Shown piece by piece: positions 1 to 7,651 of a DNA stretch of 26,790 bases. The stretch is from Deltaproteobacteria bacterium (GTDB lineage Bacteria; Myxococcota_A; UBA9160; UBA4427). Location of the stretch: positions 1 through 26,790 of the forward strand of contig DRKE01000474.1 in assembly GCA_011051925.1 (NCBI GenBank), written 5' to 3'. Made by a program: the position numbers and the translations under genes. The stretch's first letter is position 1, and each line of letters opens with the position of its first letter. The notes below the pieces were generated by a model, which saw only the letters and a program-made list of their open reading frames with translations, was not told where the DNA came from and made no database searches.

Positions 1-322
1 CCCGCCGCATAGAGCCTAGCTTTCTGCGACTCGTCATTCTCGACCTCGGGCGACGATCTCTTGACCTGGGGCGGGAGCCGCGAGGCTCTCGAGCCATCCT
101 GGCGGCTGTCGAGTCCAACGCGGGGGGGGCAGGACGGCCGCCGATCCGAGTTCGGATGCGACGCGGAGGGCGTGGGTGTGGATCAGGCGGCCCGGAGTCG
201 AGCTATGGTCCGGTGACACGACGGGGCCGACGAAATCCGACTCGGACCGACACGATCCGTCGCAGCTCCGCCGCGGACGGTGTCCACCGCCCCCAGCCGA
301 TCGACCCACGAGGATCCATCTC
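1..322. other. Upstream region with no convincing gene
   Basis: I see no credible coding region here; the short open frames on both strands are arginine-rich and low in complexity, as expected of GC-rich non-coding DNA. Two small dyads share the half-site TCCGA: ATCCGA-GT-TCGGAT at 144-157 and TCCGA-C-TCGGA at 236-246. They lie about 170 and 80 bases before the proposed methyltransferase start and could be regulator sites, but nothing else supports that. Confidence 0.4.
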
Positions 323-1180
323 TTGCGCATTTCGCGGCATTCCCCGGCCCCTTCGACCGAGTTGAACTTCGAACTCTACTTCGTGACGGAAGTGCTCAAG
401 CTGCCCTCCCTCCACTACGGCTACTGGGACGCTGGGACGGAGCCCGACGACCGGCTCGATCTGGATGAGATGCGGAGCGCCCAAGCGCGGTTCACGGAGA
501 GGCTGCTCTCCTTCGTGCCGCCCGAGGTGAAGACGATCCTCGATGTCGGAGCCGGCATCGGGGACAACGCACGGGCGCTCGCCCGTTCGGGCCATCGCGT
601 GACCGCGATCTCGCCTGACCGGAACCACGAGCGATACTTCGAAGAGCTCGACGAGCCGGATATCGTATTCCACCCGTCTACGTTCGAGACATTCGAATCC
701 TCCGGATCCTTCGACCTGATCCTCTTCTGCGAATCCCATCGCTATTTCGACCGCCGGGTCGGCCTCGAGCGGGCGGCCGGCCTGGTTCGCCCGGGCGGCT
801 ACCTGCTCGTGAGCGGCATGTTCCAGAACAGCGACGAGAAGCCCTTTCCGGGGGACTTCGAGATCGCCGACCTGCCCTATGTCCGGATGGCTGCCGAGTC
901 CGGCTTCGTCCCCCTCGAGATCTCGGACATCACCTCGAACGTCGTTCCGACCGTGGCGATCGTCCATCGTGCCATCTCCGATTTCCTCGAGCCGGCGCTG
1001 CGCTTCGCGGAGGCCTACGCCACGGCGCGGTCTCCCTGGAAGGCGAGGCTCTTGCGACTGCTGCTCTCCCGGCAGGACAAGGAGCTGGCCCGGATCCTCC
1101 GGAAACTACGCCGCAAGACCGATCCCGAACGGTTTCGGGAGCGATATCGCTACGCCACGATCCTCTTCGCGTCCCGGTAG
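323..1180 (+). CDS. Class I SAM-dependent methyltransferase
   Basis: Predicted cytoplasmic methyltransferase of about 285 residues that transfers a methyl group from S-adenosylmethionine; the acceptor is unknown. Motif I, ILDVGAGIG, lies at residues 72-80 and is followed by the usual acidic end of strand 2 (ISPD). A later segment, GLVRPGGYLLVSG, matches the post-III motif of UbiE-like enzymes, and the early HYGYW is common in small-molecule methyltransferases. The C-terminal third is rich in Arg and Leu and unlike any domain I recognise. The frame stays open to an ATG at 176, but that stretch is low-complexity. I place the start at TTG 323 because GAGGA lies 8 bases before it; TTG 362 and GTG 383 are alternatives. 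The gene converges on the lipoprotein gene with a hairpin between them. Confidence 0.8.
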   Translation: MRISRHSPAPSTELNFELYFVTEVLKLPSLHYGYWDAGTEPDDRLDLDEMRSAQARFTERLLSFVPPEVKTILDVGAGIGDNARALARSGHRVTAISPDRNHERYFEELDEPDIVFHPSTFETFESSGSFDLILFCESHRYFDRRVGLERAAGLVRPGGYLLVSGMFQNSDEKPFPGDFEIADLPYVRMAAESGFVPLEISDITSNVVPTVAIVHRAISDFLEPALRFAEAYATARSPWKARLLRLLLSRQDKELARILRKLRRKTDPERFRERYRYATILFASR

Positions 1181-1217
1181 GCGGTCGGCCCGGCCTCGGC
1201 CCCGGCGGAACCCCCTC

Positions 1218-1245
1218 GTCGATCCAGCAGGCAGCCCGGATCGAC
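1218..1245. terminator. Hairpin between convergent genes
   Basis: A perfect 8-bp stem (GTCGATCC at 1218-1225, GGATCGAC at 1238-1245) with a 12-base loop lies between the methyltransferase and the lipoprotein gene. Its right arm ends on the last base of the lipoprotein stop codon. There is no T-tract on either side, so it is a structural candidate for bidirectional termination or transcript-end protection, not a classic intrinsic terminator. Confidence 0.45.
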
Positions 1246-2033
1246 TAGGGCCGCGCGAGAAGCGAGAACACGCGAACCTGCTCCGCGACGAAGGTGCCCG
1301 CCCGGAAGGCCGGATCGACCACGCCGTTGCGACGCAGCGTCATTTCGACCTCGACCGTACAGGTCTGTCCGTCGTTGGGAGGCGGCCGATCCTGGAGTCG
1401 GTTCGTGAGCTCGAGCGCGGCCTCGCCCTGTTCCCAGTCGATCACCCCGGAATACGGCTCGATGCAGGTCCCCGTGATCGAGAAACCCAGCACATCCCCT
1501 GCCTCGAAGTCGGGCGCCGCGTCGGGATCCCAGACGACGAAGCGGGGCTCGGCCGAACTGCGCGAAAAATCCAGGGCAGCGGGCTCGCGCGTGACGGGAG
1601 ACGAGACCCAGTGGAGCGAGAATGGCGTCGGCAGGGTCACGCGGGAGTTCCGCGTACTGATGCCGCCCGTGGCGTGTCGATCGAACGTGATCTCGATCAG
1701 CGTGTCCTTCTCGTTGCCTGGAAACTCTCTCGCATAGCTCACACCGAAGACCTGCGGATCCGTGATCAGCCTCCGCCTGATCATCACGGCCGTCCTCGGT
1801 TGCGTCGTGGTCGCGGACAGGAAGTCACCGCCCGTCAGCTCGACATCCTTCGCGCCCGACCTCAGGGTCGCTTCGATCCTCGTCGATCCGGAGCTCCCCG
1901 CGGTCGCGACGAATCCAGCCTGGATATCCTGGGTCGCGACCACTTCGGATTCCGTGGAAGAACACGAGGCGCCAAGAAACGCCCCCAGTGAAACGACGGC
2001 CAGCACGACTCGAACCGTACGAATTCGATCCAT
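1245..2033 (-). CDS. Putative lipoprotein of unknown function
   Basis: A 262-residue secreted protein of no family I recognise. The N-terminus is a short basic stretch, a hydrophobic core and LGASC with Cys24, a slightly unusual lipobox (Gly rather than Leu at -3). The mature part is rich in beta-prone, polar segments, with two later cysteines (in TGTC and QTCTV) that could form a disulfide. The frame is open upstream to 2156, but ATG 2033 is chosen because AAGGAGA lies a few bases before it and the signal sequence begins there. It follows a beta-barrel gene on the same strand with about 86 bases between, so the two could be co-transcribed. Envelope location is inferred from the lipobox. Confidence 0.7.
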   Translation of the reverse strand: MDRIRTVRVVLAVVSLGAFLGASCSSTESEVVATQDIQAGFVATAGSSGSTRIEATLRSGAKDVELTGGDFLSATTTQPRTAVMIRRRLITDPQVFGVSYAREFPGNEKDTLIEITFDRHATGGISTRNSRVTLPTPFSLHWVSSPVTREPAALDFSRSSAEPRFVVWDPDAAPDFEAGDVLGFSITGTCIEPYSGVIDWEQGEAALELTNRLQDRPPPNDGQTCTVEVEMTLRRNGVVDPAFRAGTFVAEQVRVFSLLARP

Positions 2034-2098
2034 CTTGTCTTCTCCTTTCAGGACCTCCCACGGATGCACGGTCCGGCGACGCGCAGCCCGCATCCGTC

Positions 2099-2119
2099 CG
2101 AGGTCGAACCCCGACCTCG
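2099..2119 (-). terminator. Hairpin abutting the stop codon of the beta-barrel gene
   Basis: CGAGGTCG (2099-2106) and CGACCTCG (2112-2119) form a perfect 8-bp stem with the loop AACCC. The stem begins immediately after the stop codon (2120-2122) of the upstream minus-strand gene and lies in the 5' region of the lipoprotein gene. No T-tract follows, so partial termination or mRNA-end stabilisation between the two genes is possible. Confidence 0.45.
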
Positions 2120-2893
2120 TCAGCAGAGGCGACCGACGACCAGCAAGCCCCTGCAAGGCCGATTGAAGGCATTCCGGTCACGGGCTCGGAGCGAGCTCTC
2201 CGCCTCGCCCCAATAGAGGGCCAGACCCGCGGCGAGGCTATGCTGCACAACCCTCGAGAACCTCGTCGGAAGCGAAGCCTCCCAGCGGAGGAACGGGACC
2301 ACCGTCCTGGTCGCAAGGACCGCCGCGTCGAGACCGAGACCGAACTGAGGATTGCTCTCCTCGACTCCATCCGCTCCAACCCGGATGCCCAGGCGGAGAC
2401 GTTCGACCGGATAGAATCCCAGGCGCACATCGAGATAGGCGAGATCCGCGCCACTGAAATCCAGGTAGCCGCCGCTGAGACCCATCGTCAGCCTGTCCAG
2501 ATAGATCTCCCCTTCGACGCCGGCCCGGTAGACGTCGAGAGAGTCGACCCCCAGGTCGAGATGGCCGTAGGTCCCGACGACGCCCGCACTGCCGCGGTCC
2601 GGGTCCCGCCAGCCGAGATGCAGACCGGGCCCGACGTTCCTGGCCTCGAGGCTTCCCTCGAAATCCATGACATCGCCAAAGACATCCGCCTGGACGTAGA
2701 AGGCATCGAAGACCGCGGACACGCTGCCCGATCCACCGCCCTGGAAGGCGTCCTCCTCGAAGAGGAACAGGTCGAGATTCCCGTATCCGAGATAGCCGTC
2801 CACGCGAACCGCGATCTCCGGATCTGCAGCGTTCGTCGCGACGGGAAGAAAGGCGATGAAGGCCGCAACCCGAAGCGAAGCTGAGAATCGCAT
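2120..2893 (-). CDS. Outer-membrane beta-barrel-like protein
   Basis: About 257 residues from ATG 2893. The N-terminus is a clear Sec signal peptide (Arg, hydrophobic core, cleavage near TNA/AD). The rest alternates short amphipathic strands, many ending in aromatic residues (VDGYLGYGN, FDAFYVQADVFGD, YLDVRLGFYP), as in outer-membrane barrels; the family is not clear to me. The C-terminus (GRLC) lacks the usual terminal Phe, and the last 20 or so residues look unlike a strand, so the end may be extended relative to relatives. The start is uncertain: ATG 3058 has a good GGAGG five bases upstream and would add 55 basic residues before the signal peptide, while ATG 2893 has a poor ribosome site. 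Confidence 0.6.
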   Translation of the reverse strand: MRFSASLRVAAFIAFLPVATNAADPEIAVRVDGYLGYGNLDLFLFEEDAFQGGGSGSVSAVFDAFYVQADVFGDVMDFEGSLEARNVGPGLHLGWRDPDRGSAGVVGTYGHLDLGVDSLDVYRAGVEGEIYLDRLTMGLSGGYLDFSGADLAYLDVRLGFYPVERLRLGIRVGADGVEESNPQFGLGLDAAVLATRTVVPFLRWEASLPTRFSRVVQHSLAAGLALYWGEAESSLRARDRNAFNRPCRGLLVVGRLC

Positions 2894-3262
2894 CCTCTTG
2901 CGGCGCGCCTTCCCGGGTGAGGCCTCGCGAAGGGCCGGCCGACCAGGAATCCGCCCCCTGGTCCCGGGTCCCTCCTGCGCTCGCCGGAGCACGTTCTTGC
3001 CGAGAGAGGGAATCGCGCTTGACGGTCCGCTTCTTCGTCCTTGTCCTTGTCCGGGCATGGCATCCTCCGATGTGTGTCTCGGCAGCAGAGTCTTCCCGGA
3101 GATCGTCCTGGAGTCCTGACGAGCTTCTTAAGGTTTCCTGCAGGTTTCCCCTTCTTGAACGCGAGTCATGGCACTTCGACCCCGGCAGGTCCGCGAGCAG
3201 GACGCATGCCGCGCGCCTTCGGGGGCCCGGACGGCTCGGATTCGCAGGAGCCGGTCGGGAAT
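2894..3262 (-). promoter_or_regulatory. Leader region of the beta-barrel gene
   Basis: This 369-base gap between two minus-strand genes holds no separate gene I can support. A GGAGG at 3064-3068 is followed by ATGCCATG, giving two candidate starts (3063 and 3058) in different frames. The 3063 frame encodes an Arg-rich peptide with Asp-Lys repeats produced by a GGACAA tandem repeat (about 3035-3052). The 3058 frame runs into the beta-barrel gene. This may be a translated leader, an N-terminal extension, or chance. Confidence 0.35.
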
Positions 3263-6200
3263 TCAGCCCGGAAGGCCGGGAAGGACACGAAAGATGCGGC
3301 GTGAACCGAAGCCCTCGGCGACCCGCCTGGCGGCGACGAATTCGTCGCGTGCGGCGTCGGCCCGTCCCATCCGATCGAGTTGCTGGATCAACAGGATCCG
3401 GGAGTCCAGGGCGGCCGGGCGTGCCCCCATCGCCTCTTCGCGCTCGATGGCGGCGCGCAGCCGATCGACCGCCTCGGCGTGTCGACCGCAGATCCCCGCC
3501 AGCGCGCCGAGAGCGGATGCGACGCTTCCCCGATGGATGTGCAGATGGTCATGGACGAACATCAGGTTCTCGTACGGGGAAAGGAGTTCGAAGAGGCGCC
3601 CCGCGATCTCCGCCTCGTCGAGGGCAATCGCGGCGGAAGCCGCGAGGGACATCGTCACCAGCCAGTGTTCGTTCCGGCTGAGCCCTTCGACGTCGTCATC
3701 GAAGAGTTCGTGCAGCTGCCGACGCGCGTCGTCGGGTCTTCCGACCGCCAGACAGACCTCGATGATGCTCGCCTTCAGGATCTGGTCGGTATCCGCGCTC
3801 GAGAGCAGACGACTTCCGACGCGCTTCAGGATGTCCTCGGCATCGGACGGTTCCGTCGTTTCTCCTCGCATGTCGCGCAGCCAGAAGAGGATTCCAGCAG
3901 AAAGCGCCTCGGAGTCCCGGACACAGCCGCGGCCGCGGTTCGCGGCGCGATCGAGATCGGCCTCCGCCTCATCGAAGCAGCCGCGGTTCATCGCGTAGAC
4001 GATCTTCAGCATCAGACCATGGAACTCGAAAAAGGGCTGTCGAAGCTCGCTGGCCAGTTCGCCAAACGCCTCTACATGGCGGCCGACCGCATCGAACTCG
4101 CCCAGAACCAGATGGGCCCCCACGAGCGTATCGTGGCCCAGCAGGACGAGCCTCGGGTGTCTCAGTTCCTGACCGACCCGGATCGCCTCACGCCCGACGG
4201 CCACCCTCTCCTCGAGGGCGTCGGGACCCAGGGTCGCCCAGTAGCGTCCGACGAAGACGTCGAACAATGCGGCCGGATCCGCCGAGCCCTCGACCAGTGC
4301 AGCCGCCTCGGCGCTGAGACGTCGGCGGTCGATCATTCTCCTTCCATGGGGTTCGCAACAAGTGAGTCTCGACAGGATCCGGGCCCGCCAGATCGGGAAA
4401 CGATCCCCAACGGCCTCGAGCGCTTCCTCGAGCAGCCGGACGGTGTCGGCATCGGGGCGGGTGTTGTCCCCGTAGCTACGCATGCCCACCGCCGCCCGCG
4501 CCAACAACCCGGGCCGATCGATCTCTCGAGCGATGTCAGCCGCGCGCCGGAACTGCGCGTGCGCGCCTTCGCGTTGGCCGGCATCCCAGCGTGCCTCGGC
4601 TCCGGCGAGAAGCAATTCGCAGCGCCTCGCCGAATCCGCCTGCTCCGCGAGGTCGAGCGCTTCGAGTGCGCGATCGAAATGGCGGACGGCTTCGTCGTAG
4701 GCACATTGCCGATGGGCCAGCCCGGCAGCGCGAACACTCACCTCGACCGAACGCATCGGATCCCCCCCGACCGCCGACTCGAAGAGATGGAAGGCCCGTT
4801 CAGCGAGATGCTCCGGCGAACGATCTCCGTAGATCCGCTCGAGAGCCATGGCCGTATCCCGATGGGCGAGCACGCGTTGGGAGAGCCCGAGCTCGTCGTA
4901 GAGCGTCTGTCGGACGAGGGCATGCGAGAAGGACCAGGTCCCAGCGGTCGAGTCTTCCGTCAGGATCCCGGCAGCCAGAGCCTCGCCCAGCATCTCGAGC
5001 TGGGCCTCGTACGACTCCCCGCTCACCTCGGCGAGCATCCGGGCATTGAAATCGCGCCCGATCACGGCCGCCTGGCGCAGCAGCTGTCTACAGGTGGCCG
5101 AAAGCGACTCGAGTCGCAGTCCGACCGCATCGCGAATCCCCTGAGGCAGTTGCAGGAGCAGCTGGTCGTTCTCGCCCATCTCGAAGCTGCCGTCCTCGGC
5201 CACGAGAAGTGCTAGCTCGCGGATGAAGAAGGGATTGCCTTCCGCCAGGTCGACGATGGCATCGCTCACCCCCGGTTCGATCTCCTTTCCCGCCGTCCGG
5301 CGAAGGAGTTCGGCTGACTCCGCCGCGTCCAGACCCCGCAGCGGGATGCGCTCGCAATGGGGAGCCCGCGACAACTCCCGGAGCAGCTCCCCCAGCGGAT
5401 GTTCCCGCCGCACGTCGAGATCCCGGTACGTCCCGATCATGAACACCGCCGAGTCGCGCAACGCCCCTGCGAGAAAACGCGTCAGCAGCATCGAGTCGCG
5501 GTCGGCCCAATGCAGATCCTCGAGAACCAGGACGCGAGGCCGCATCTGCGCGCTCCGTCGCAGGAATCCCGCCAGACTGTCGAAGAGTCGGAATCGGGCC
5601 TGCTCTCCTTCGAGGGGTTCCGATTCCGAGACCCGGGGCAGCCGCTCTGCGAGTTCGGGAACCAACGCCAGAAGATCGGCATCGCCGACACGCAGAGCCG
5701 CCCTCAGTGGCTCGTCATCGAACTCGTCGATGAGGGCGCGGAGAATCTGGACGAAGGGCCAGTACGGGGGGGCCCCTTCGCCTTCGAAACAGGTACCGAC
5801 GTAGGGCCCGGCGCGGCCTGCGACCTGTTCGAGGTATCGTTCGACGGTCCGGGTCTTCCCGATCCCGGGCTCTCCGACGAGAAGCGCGATCCGACCGCGA
5901 CCCGACCGCGCCTCCTGGAAGGCGTGGTCGAGGCGCTCCAGGGGAGCCTGGCGGCCGACGAAATCGCTCCCCCTCGTCGATTCGTGGACTTCGGTCGGAT
6001 GTTCGACCGGTGGAGCCATCGCCTCGGGCTCCCGGATCGACGCGACGAACCGATAGCCATGACCATGGACTGTCTGGATCACCTGCTGCTTCGCACGCGT
6101 GTCGCCCACGGCGCGCCGGATCACCGCGACGCTCCGCGGCAGGACCGAGTCGCTGATCGCCTCTCCGGGCCAGACATGGTCGAGGATCTCGGCTTTGGAG

Positions 6201-6334
6201 ACGACGCGTGCCCGATTCTCGACCAGGAAGCGGAAGACGTGGAAGACTTTCGGTTCGAGCTTGACGACGCGCCCCGCGCGTCTCAATTGGAAGAGCTCTT
6301 CACTCAACACACAGTCGCGAAAAGCCCATTCCAT
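3263..6334 (-). CDS. Winged-helix / STAND-ATPase / TPR transcriptional regulator
   Basis: A 1023-residue cytoplasmic regulator. Residues 1-97 are an OmpR/CadC-type winged-helix DNA-binding domain (LEPKVFHVFRFLVEN, the recognition-helix region, and HGHGYRFVA forming the wing). An AAA_16-type STAND NTPase follows, starting with FVGR at 125-128, Walker A GEPGIGKT at 154-161 and Walker B VLVLEDLHWAD at 268-278. The second half is helical, Ala-rich, TPR-like repeats. No receiver domain or membrane segment is seen, so the signal is probably a ligand or partner bound by the TPR region, gating ATP-dependent oligomerisation as in other STAND regulators. The frame runs upstream to 6451, but the domain starts at ATG 6334, which has AGGAG close before it. 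Its target genes are unknown; flanking beta-barrel genes are candidates. Confidence 0.88.
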   Translation of the reverse strand: MEWAFRDCVLSEELFQLRRAGRVVKLEPKVFHVFRFLVENRARVVSKAEILDHVWPGEAISDSVLPRSVAVIRRAVGDTRAKQQVIQTVHGHGYRFVASIREPEAMAPPVEHPTEVHESTRGSDFVGRQAPLERLDHAFQEARSGRGRIALLVGEPGIGKTRTVERYLEQVAGRAGPYVGTCFEGEGAPPYWPFVQILRALIDEFDDEPLRAALRVGDADLLALVPELAERLPRVSESEPLEGEQARFRLFDSLAGFLRRSAQMRPRVLVLEDLHWADRDSMLLTRFLAGALRDSAVFMIGTYRDLDVRREHPLGELLRELSRAPHCERIPLRGLDAAESAELLRRTAGKEIEPGVSDAIVDLAEGNPFFIRELALLVAEDGSFEMGENDQLLLQLPQGIRDAVGLRLESLSATCRQLLRQAAVIGRDFNARMLAEVSGESYEAQLEMLGEALAAGILTEDSTAGTWSFSHALVRQTLYDELGLSQRVLAHRDTAMALERIYGDRSPEHLAERAFHLFESAVGGDPMRSVEVSVRAAGLAHRQCAYDEAVRHFDRALEALDLAEQADSARRCELLLAGAEARWDAGQREGAHAQFRRAADIAREIDRPGLLARAAVGMRSYGDNTRPDADTVRLLEEALEAVGDRFPIWRARILSRLTCCEPHGRRMIDRRRLSAEAAALVEGSADPAALFDVFVGRYWATLGPDALEERVAVGREAIRVGQELRHPRLVLLGHDTLVGAHLVLGEFDAVGRHVEAFGELASELRQPFFEFHGLMLKIVYAMNRGCFDEAEADLDRAANRGRGCVRDSEALSAGILFWLRDMRGETTEPSDAEDILKRVGSRLLSSADTDQILKASIIEVCLAVGRPDDARRQLHELFDDDVEGLSRNEHWLVTMSLAASAAIALDEAEIAGRLFELLSPYENLMFVHDHLHIHRGSVASALGALAGICGRHAEAVDRLRAAIEREEAMGARPAALDSRILLIQQLDRMGRADAARDEFVAARRVAEGFGSRRIFRVLPGLPG

Positions 6335-6469
6335 GCTCCTAGCATACAGTGGACGCTTCGCCGTTCCACCGGGTCGAGCGCCTGAAGCAGCCCCTGGAAT
6401 CACGCCACCCGACGGATGCATCAGCCAAGGACGACTCCAGACTTCCCGCACCCCGGCCCCGGCAGGCGA

Positions 6470-7129
6470 TCAGAACGAGAGGCGCAAGCCCGCGACCCCC
6501 TCATGCGCGTCGAACTCGCCCTCGACGGTTCCGCTACCGACGCCGACGAGGGTCGCATCGAATTCGGGATCCGTCGTCGCCAGATAGCGATAGCCACCGA
6601 AGAGCGAGATCGCATCCGACACGGGAACGACCGCGCCCGCCATCAGGTTCCATGCGAACTCGACCGAGGAATCGTCGACGATCAGGACGTTGGCGGCGTC
6701 GTCCGAGTTCACGTCGATCACCCCGACGCCGAGTCCCACGCCGAGATAGGGCCGAATCGGCGCGCTCGGCAGGAAGTCGGCATAGACGTTCGCCATCGCG
6801 GCGAAGACGCCGACATCGCCCGATCCCGCAAGAACGACTCCGGTCGACGTGAGTTCATCGACGTCCGAGCGTCGGTAGCTGAGATTCGCCTCGATCCGAA
6901 GGATCCGGCCGAGTCGCCGACCGAACGCCCCCCCGACGACGAAACCCGGTTCTAACGAGACCTCGCCCACGAGCCCGCCGCCCGCAAGATCCTGATCGGG
7001 AACGCTGGACACCCCGGCCGAGAAATCGACGTAGAAGCCCTCGGCCGAAGCGATCGTCGGGTTCGCCAAGGCAAGCACGAGAAAGAAGGGCACGAAGAGA
7101 CGGAGCGGAAGTCGATGGGAACGAGGCAA
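6470..7129 (-). CDS. OmpA-like outer-membrane beta-barrel protein
   Basis: A 219-residue small barrel of the OMP_b-brl/opacity type. A signal peptide (hydrophobic FVPFFLVLALA, cleavage near ASA/EG) is followed by GFYVDFSAGVSS, alternating strands, PYLGVGLGVGV and SLFGGYRYL, and the C-terminal strand ends in LRLSF with the terminal Phe typical of Bam-inserted barrels. There is no ATG near the signal peptide. I choose TTG 7129 because GGAGG lies exactly 9 bases before it; the open frame to 7234 is low-complexity. An overlapping ATG in another frame (at the GGAGG itself) is probably chance. The role is likely structural or adhesive in the outer membrane; no specific function can be read. Confidence 0.75.
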   Translation of the reverse strand: MPRSHRLPLRLFVPFFLVLALANPTIASAEGFYVDFSAGVSSVPDQDLAGGGLVGEVSLEPGFVVGGAFGRRLGRILRIEANLSYRRSDVDELTSTGVVLAGSGDVGVFAAMANVYADFLPSAPIRPYLGVGLGVGVIDVNSDDAANVLIVDDSSVEFAWNLMAGAVVPVSDAISLFGGYRYLATTDPEFDATLVGVGSGTVEGEFDAHEGVAGLRLSF

Positions 7130-7264
7130 GACGAGAATCCTCCATGAAGGCGATCCGGAGCGTCGCCGGTTTCGAGATGGAGGCAGAGCATGATCGAGAG
7201 GTGGGCCAGAATCGGGCCTGACGCCCGCGCGCATCGTTCCGCCTACGAGGTCGTCCCGGAAGAC

Positions 7265-7543
7265 TCAATCCCAGAGGAGATCCGCCCCTCCCGGCTCGAG
7301 TTCCAGGGAACGACAGCGGGGACAGCGCGGCGACGCGCCGAGACGGAGGCTTCCTCCGCAGCGACCGCAGAGGCCGACGACGGCCGAAGGATCACCGTCT
7401 CCGAGAATCCGCTGGTCGTGCGCGACGGCCTCGCCCCGGCCGCAGTCGTCACAGAAGACGATCTGGACCTTGAACCCGCCGCCCGTCGACAGTTGAAACT
7501 CGTGCCCACACGCCCGGCACGTGACGGCTCCCGCCTGTCCCAT
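7265..7543 (-). CDS. Small double zinc-ribbon protein
   Basis: A 92-residue protein with four CxxC knuckles: Cys9/Cys12, Cys31/Cys34, Cys59/Cys62 and Cys74/Cys77. This predicts two zinc ribbons, each binding one zinc ion by four cysteines. Such small ribbons act as nucleic-acid or protein adaptors in transcription, translation or repair; the actual role is not visible. It begins at ATG 7543 with a G-rich stretch (GGGGG) just before it. It lies 108 bases after the WYL regulator on the same strand, so co-transcription is possible. Although short, the regular cysteine spacing makes it convincing as a real gene. Confidence 0.8.
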   Translation of the reverse strand: MGQAGAVTCRACGHEFQLSTGGGFKVQIVFCDDCGRGEAVAHDQRILGDGDPSAVVGLCGRCGGSLRLGASPRCPRCRSLELEPGGADLLWD

Positions 7544-7651
7544 GATGACCCCCGATCTCGCGGATTCTTCCGCGATCGCCCGCGATGGCCTTCTCGACCC
7601 CGCGTCGGACCCAGGATGCCGGAGGCATGGGCCAGATCCGGTCGCAGGCGA

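Noticed and set aside
34..330. 98-codon minus-strand frame near the left edge
   Set aside because: Arg-, Gly- and Pro-rich, no ribosome site and no motif.
3380..5215. Open frame of 611 codons on the plus strand
   Set aside because: It is the antisense of the large regulator gene, whose minus-strand frame has clear domains; the plus-strand product has no recognisable motif. Long antisense frames are expected at this base composition.
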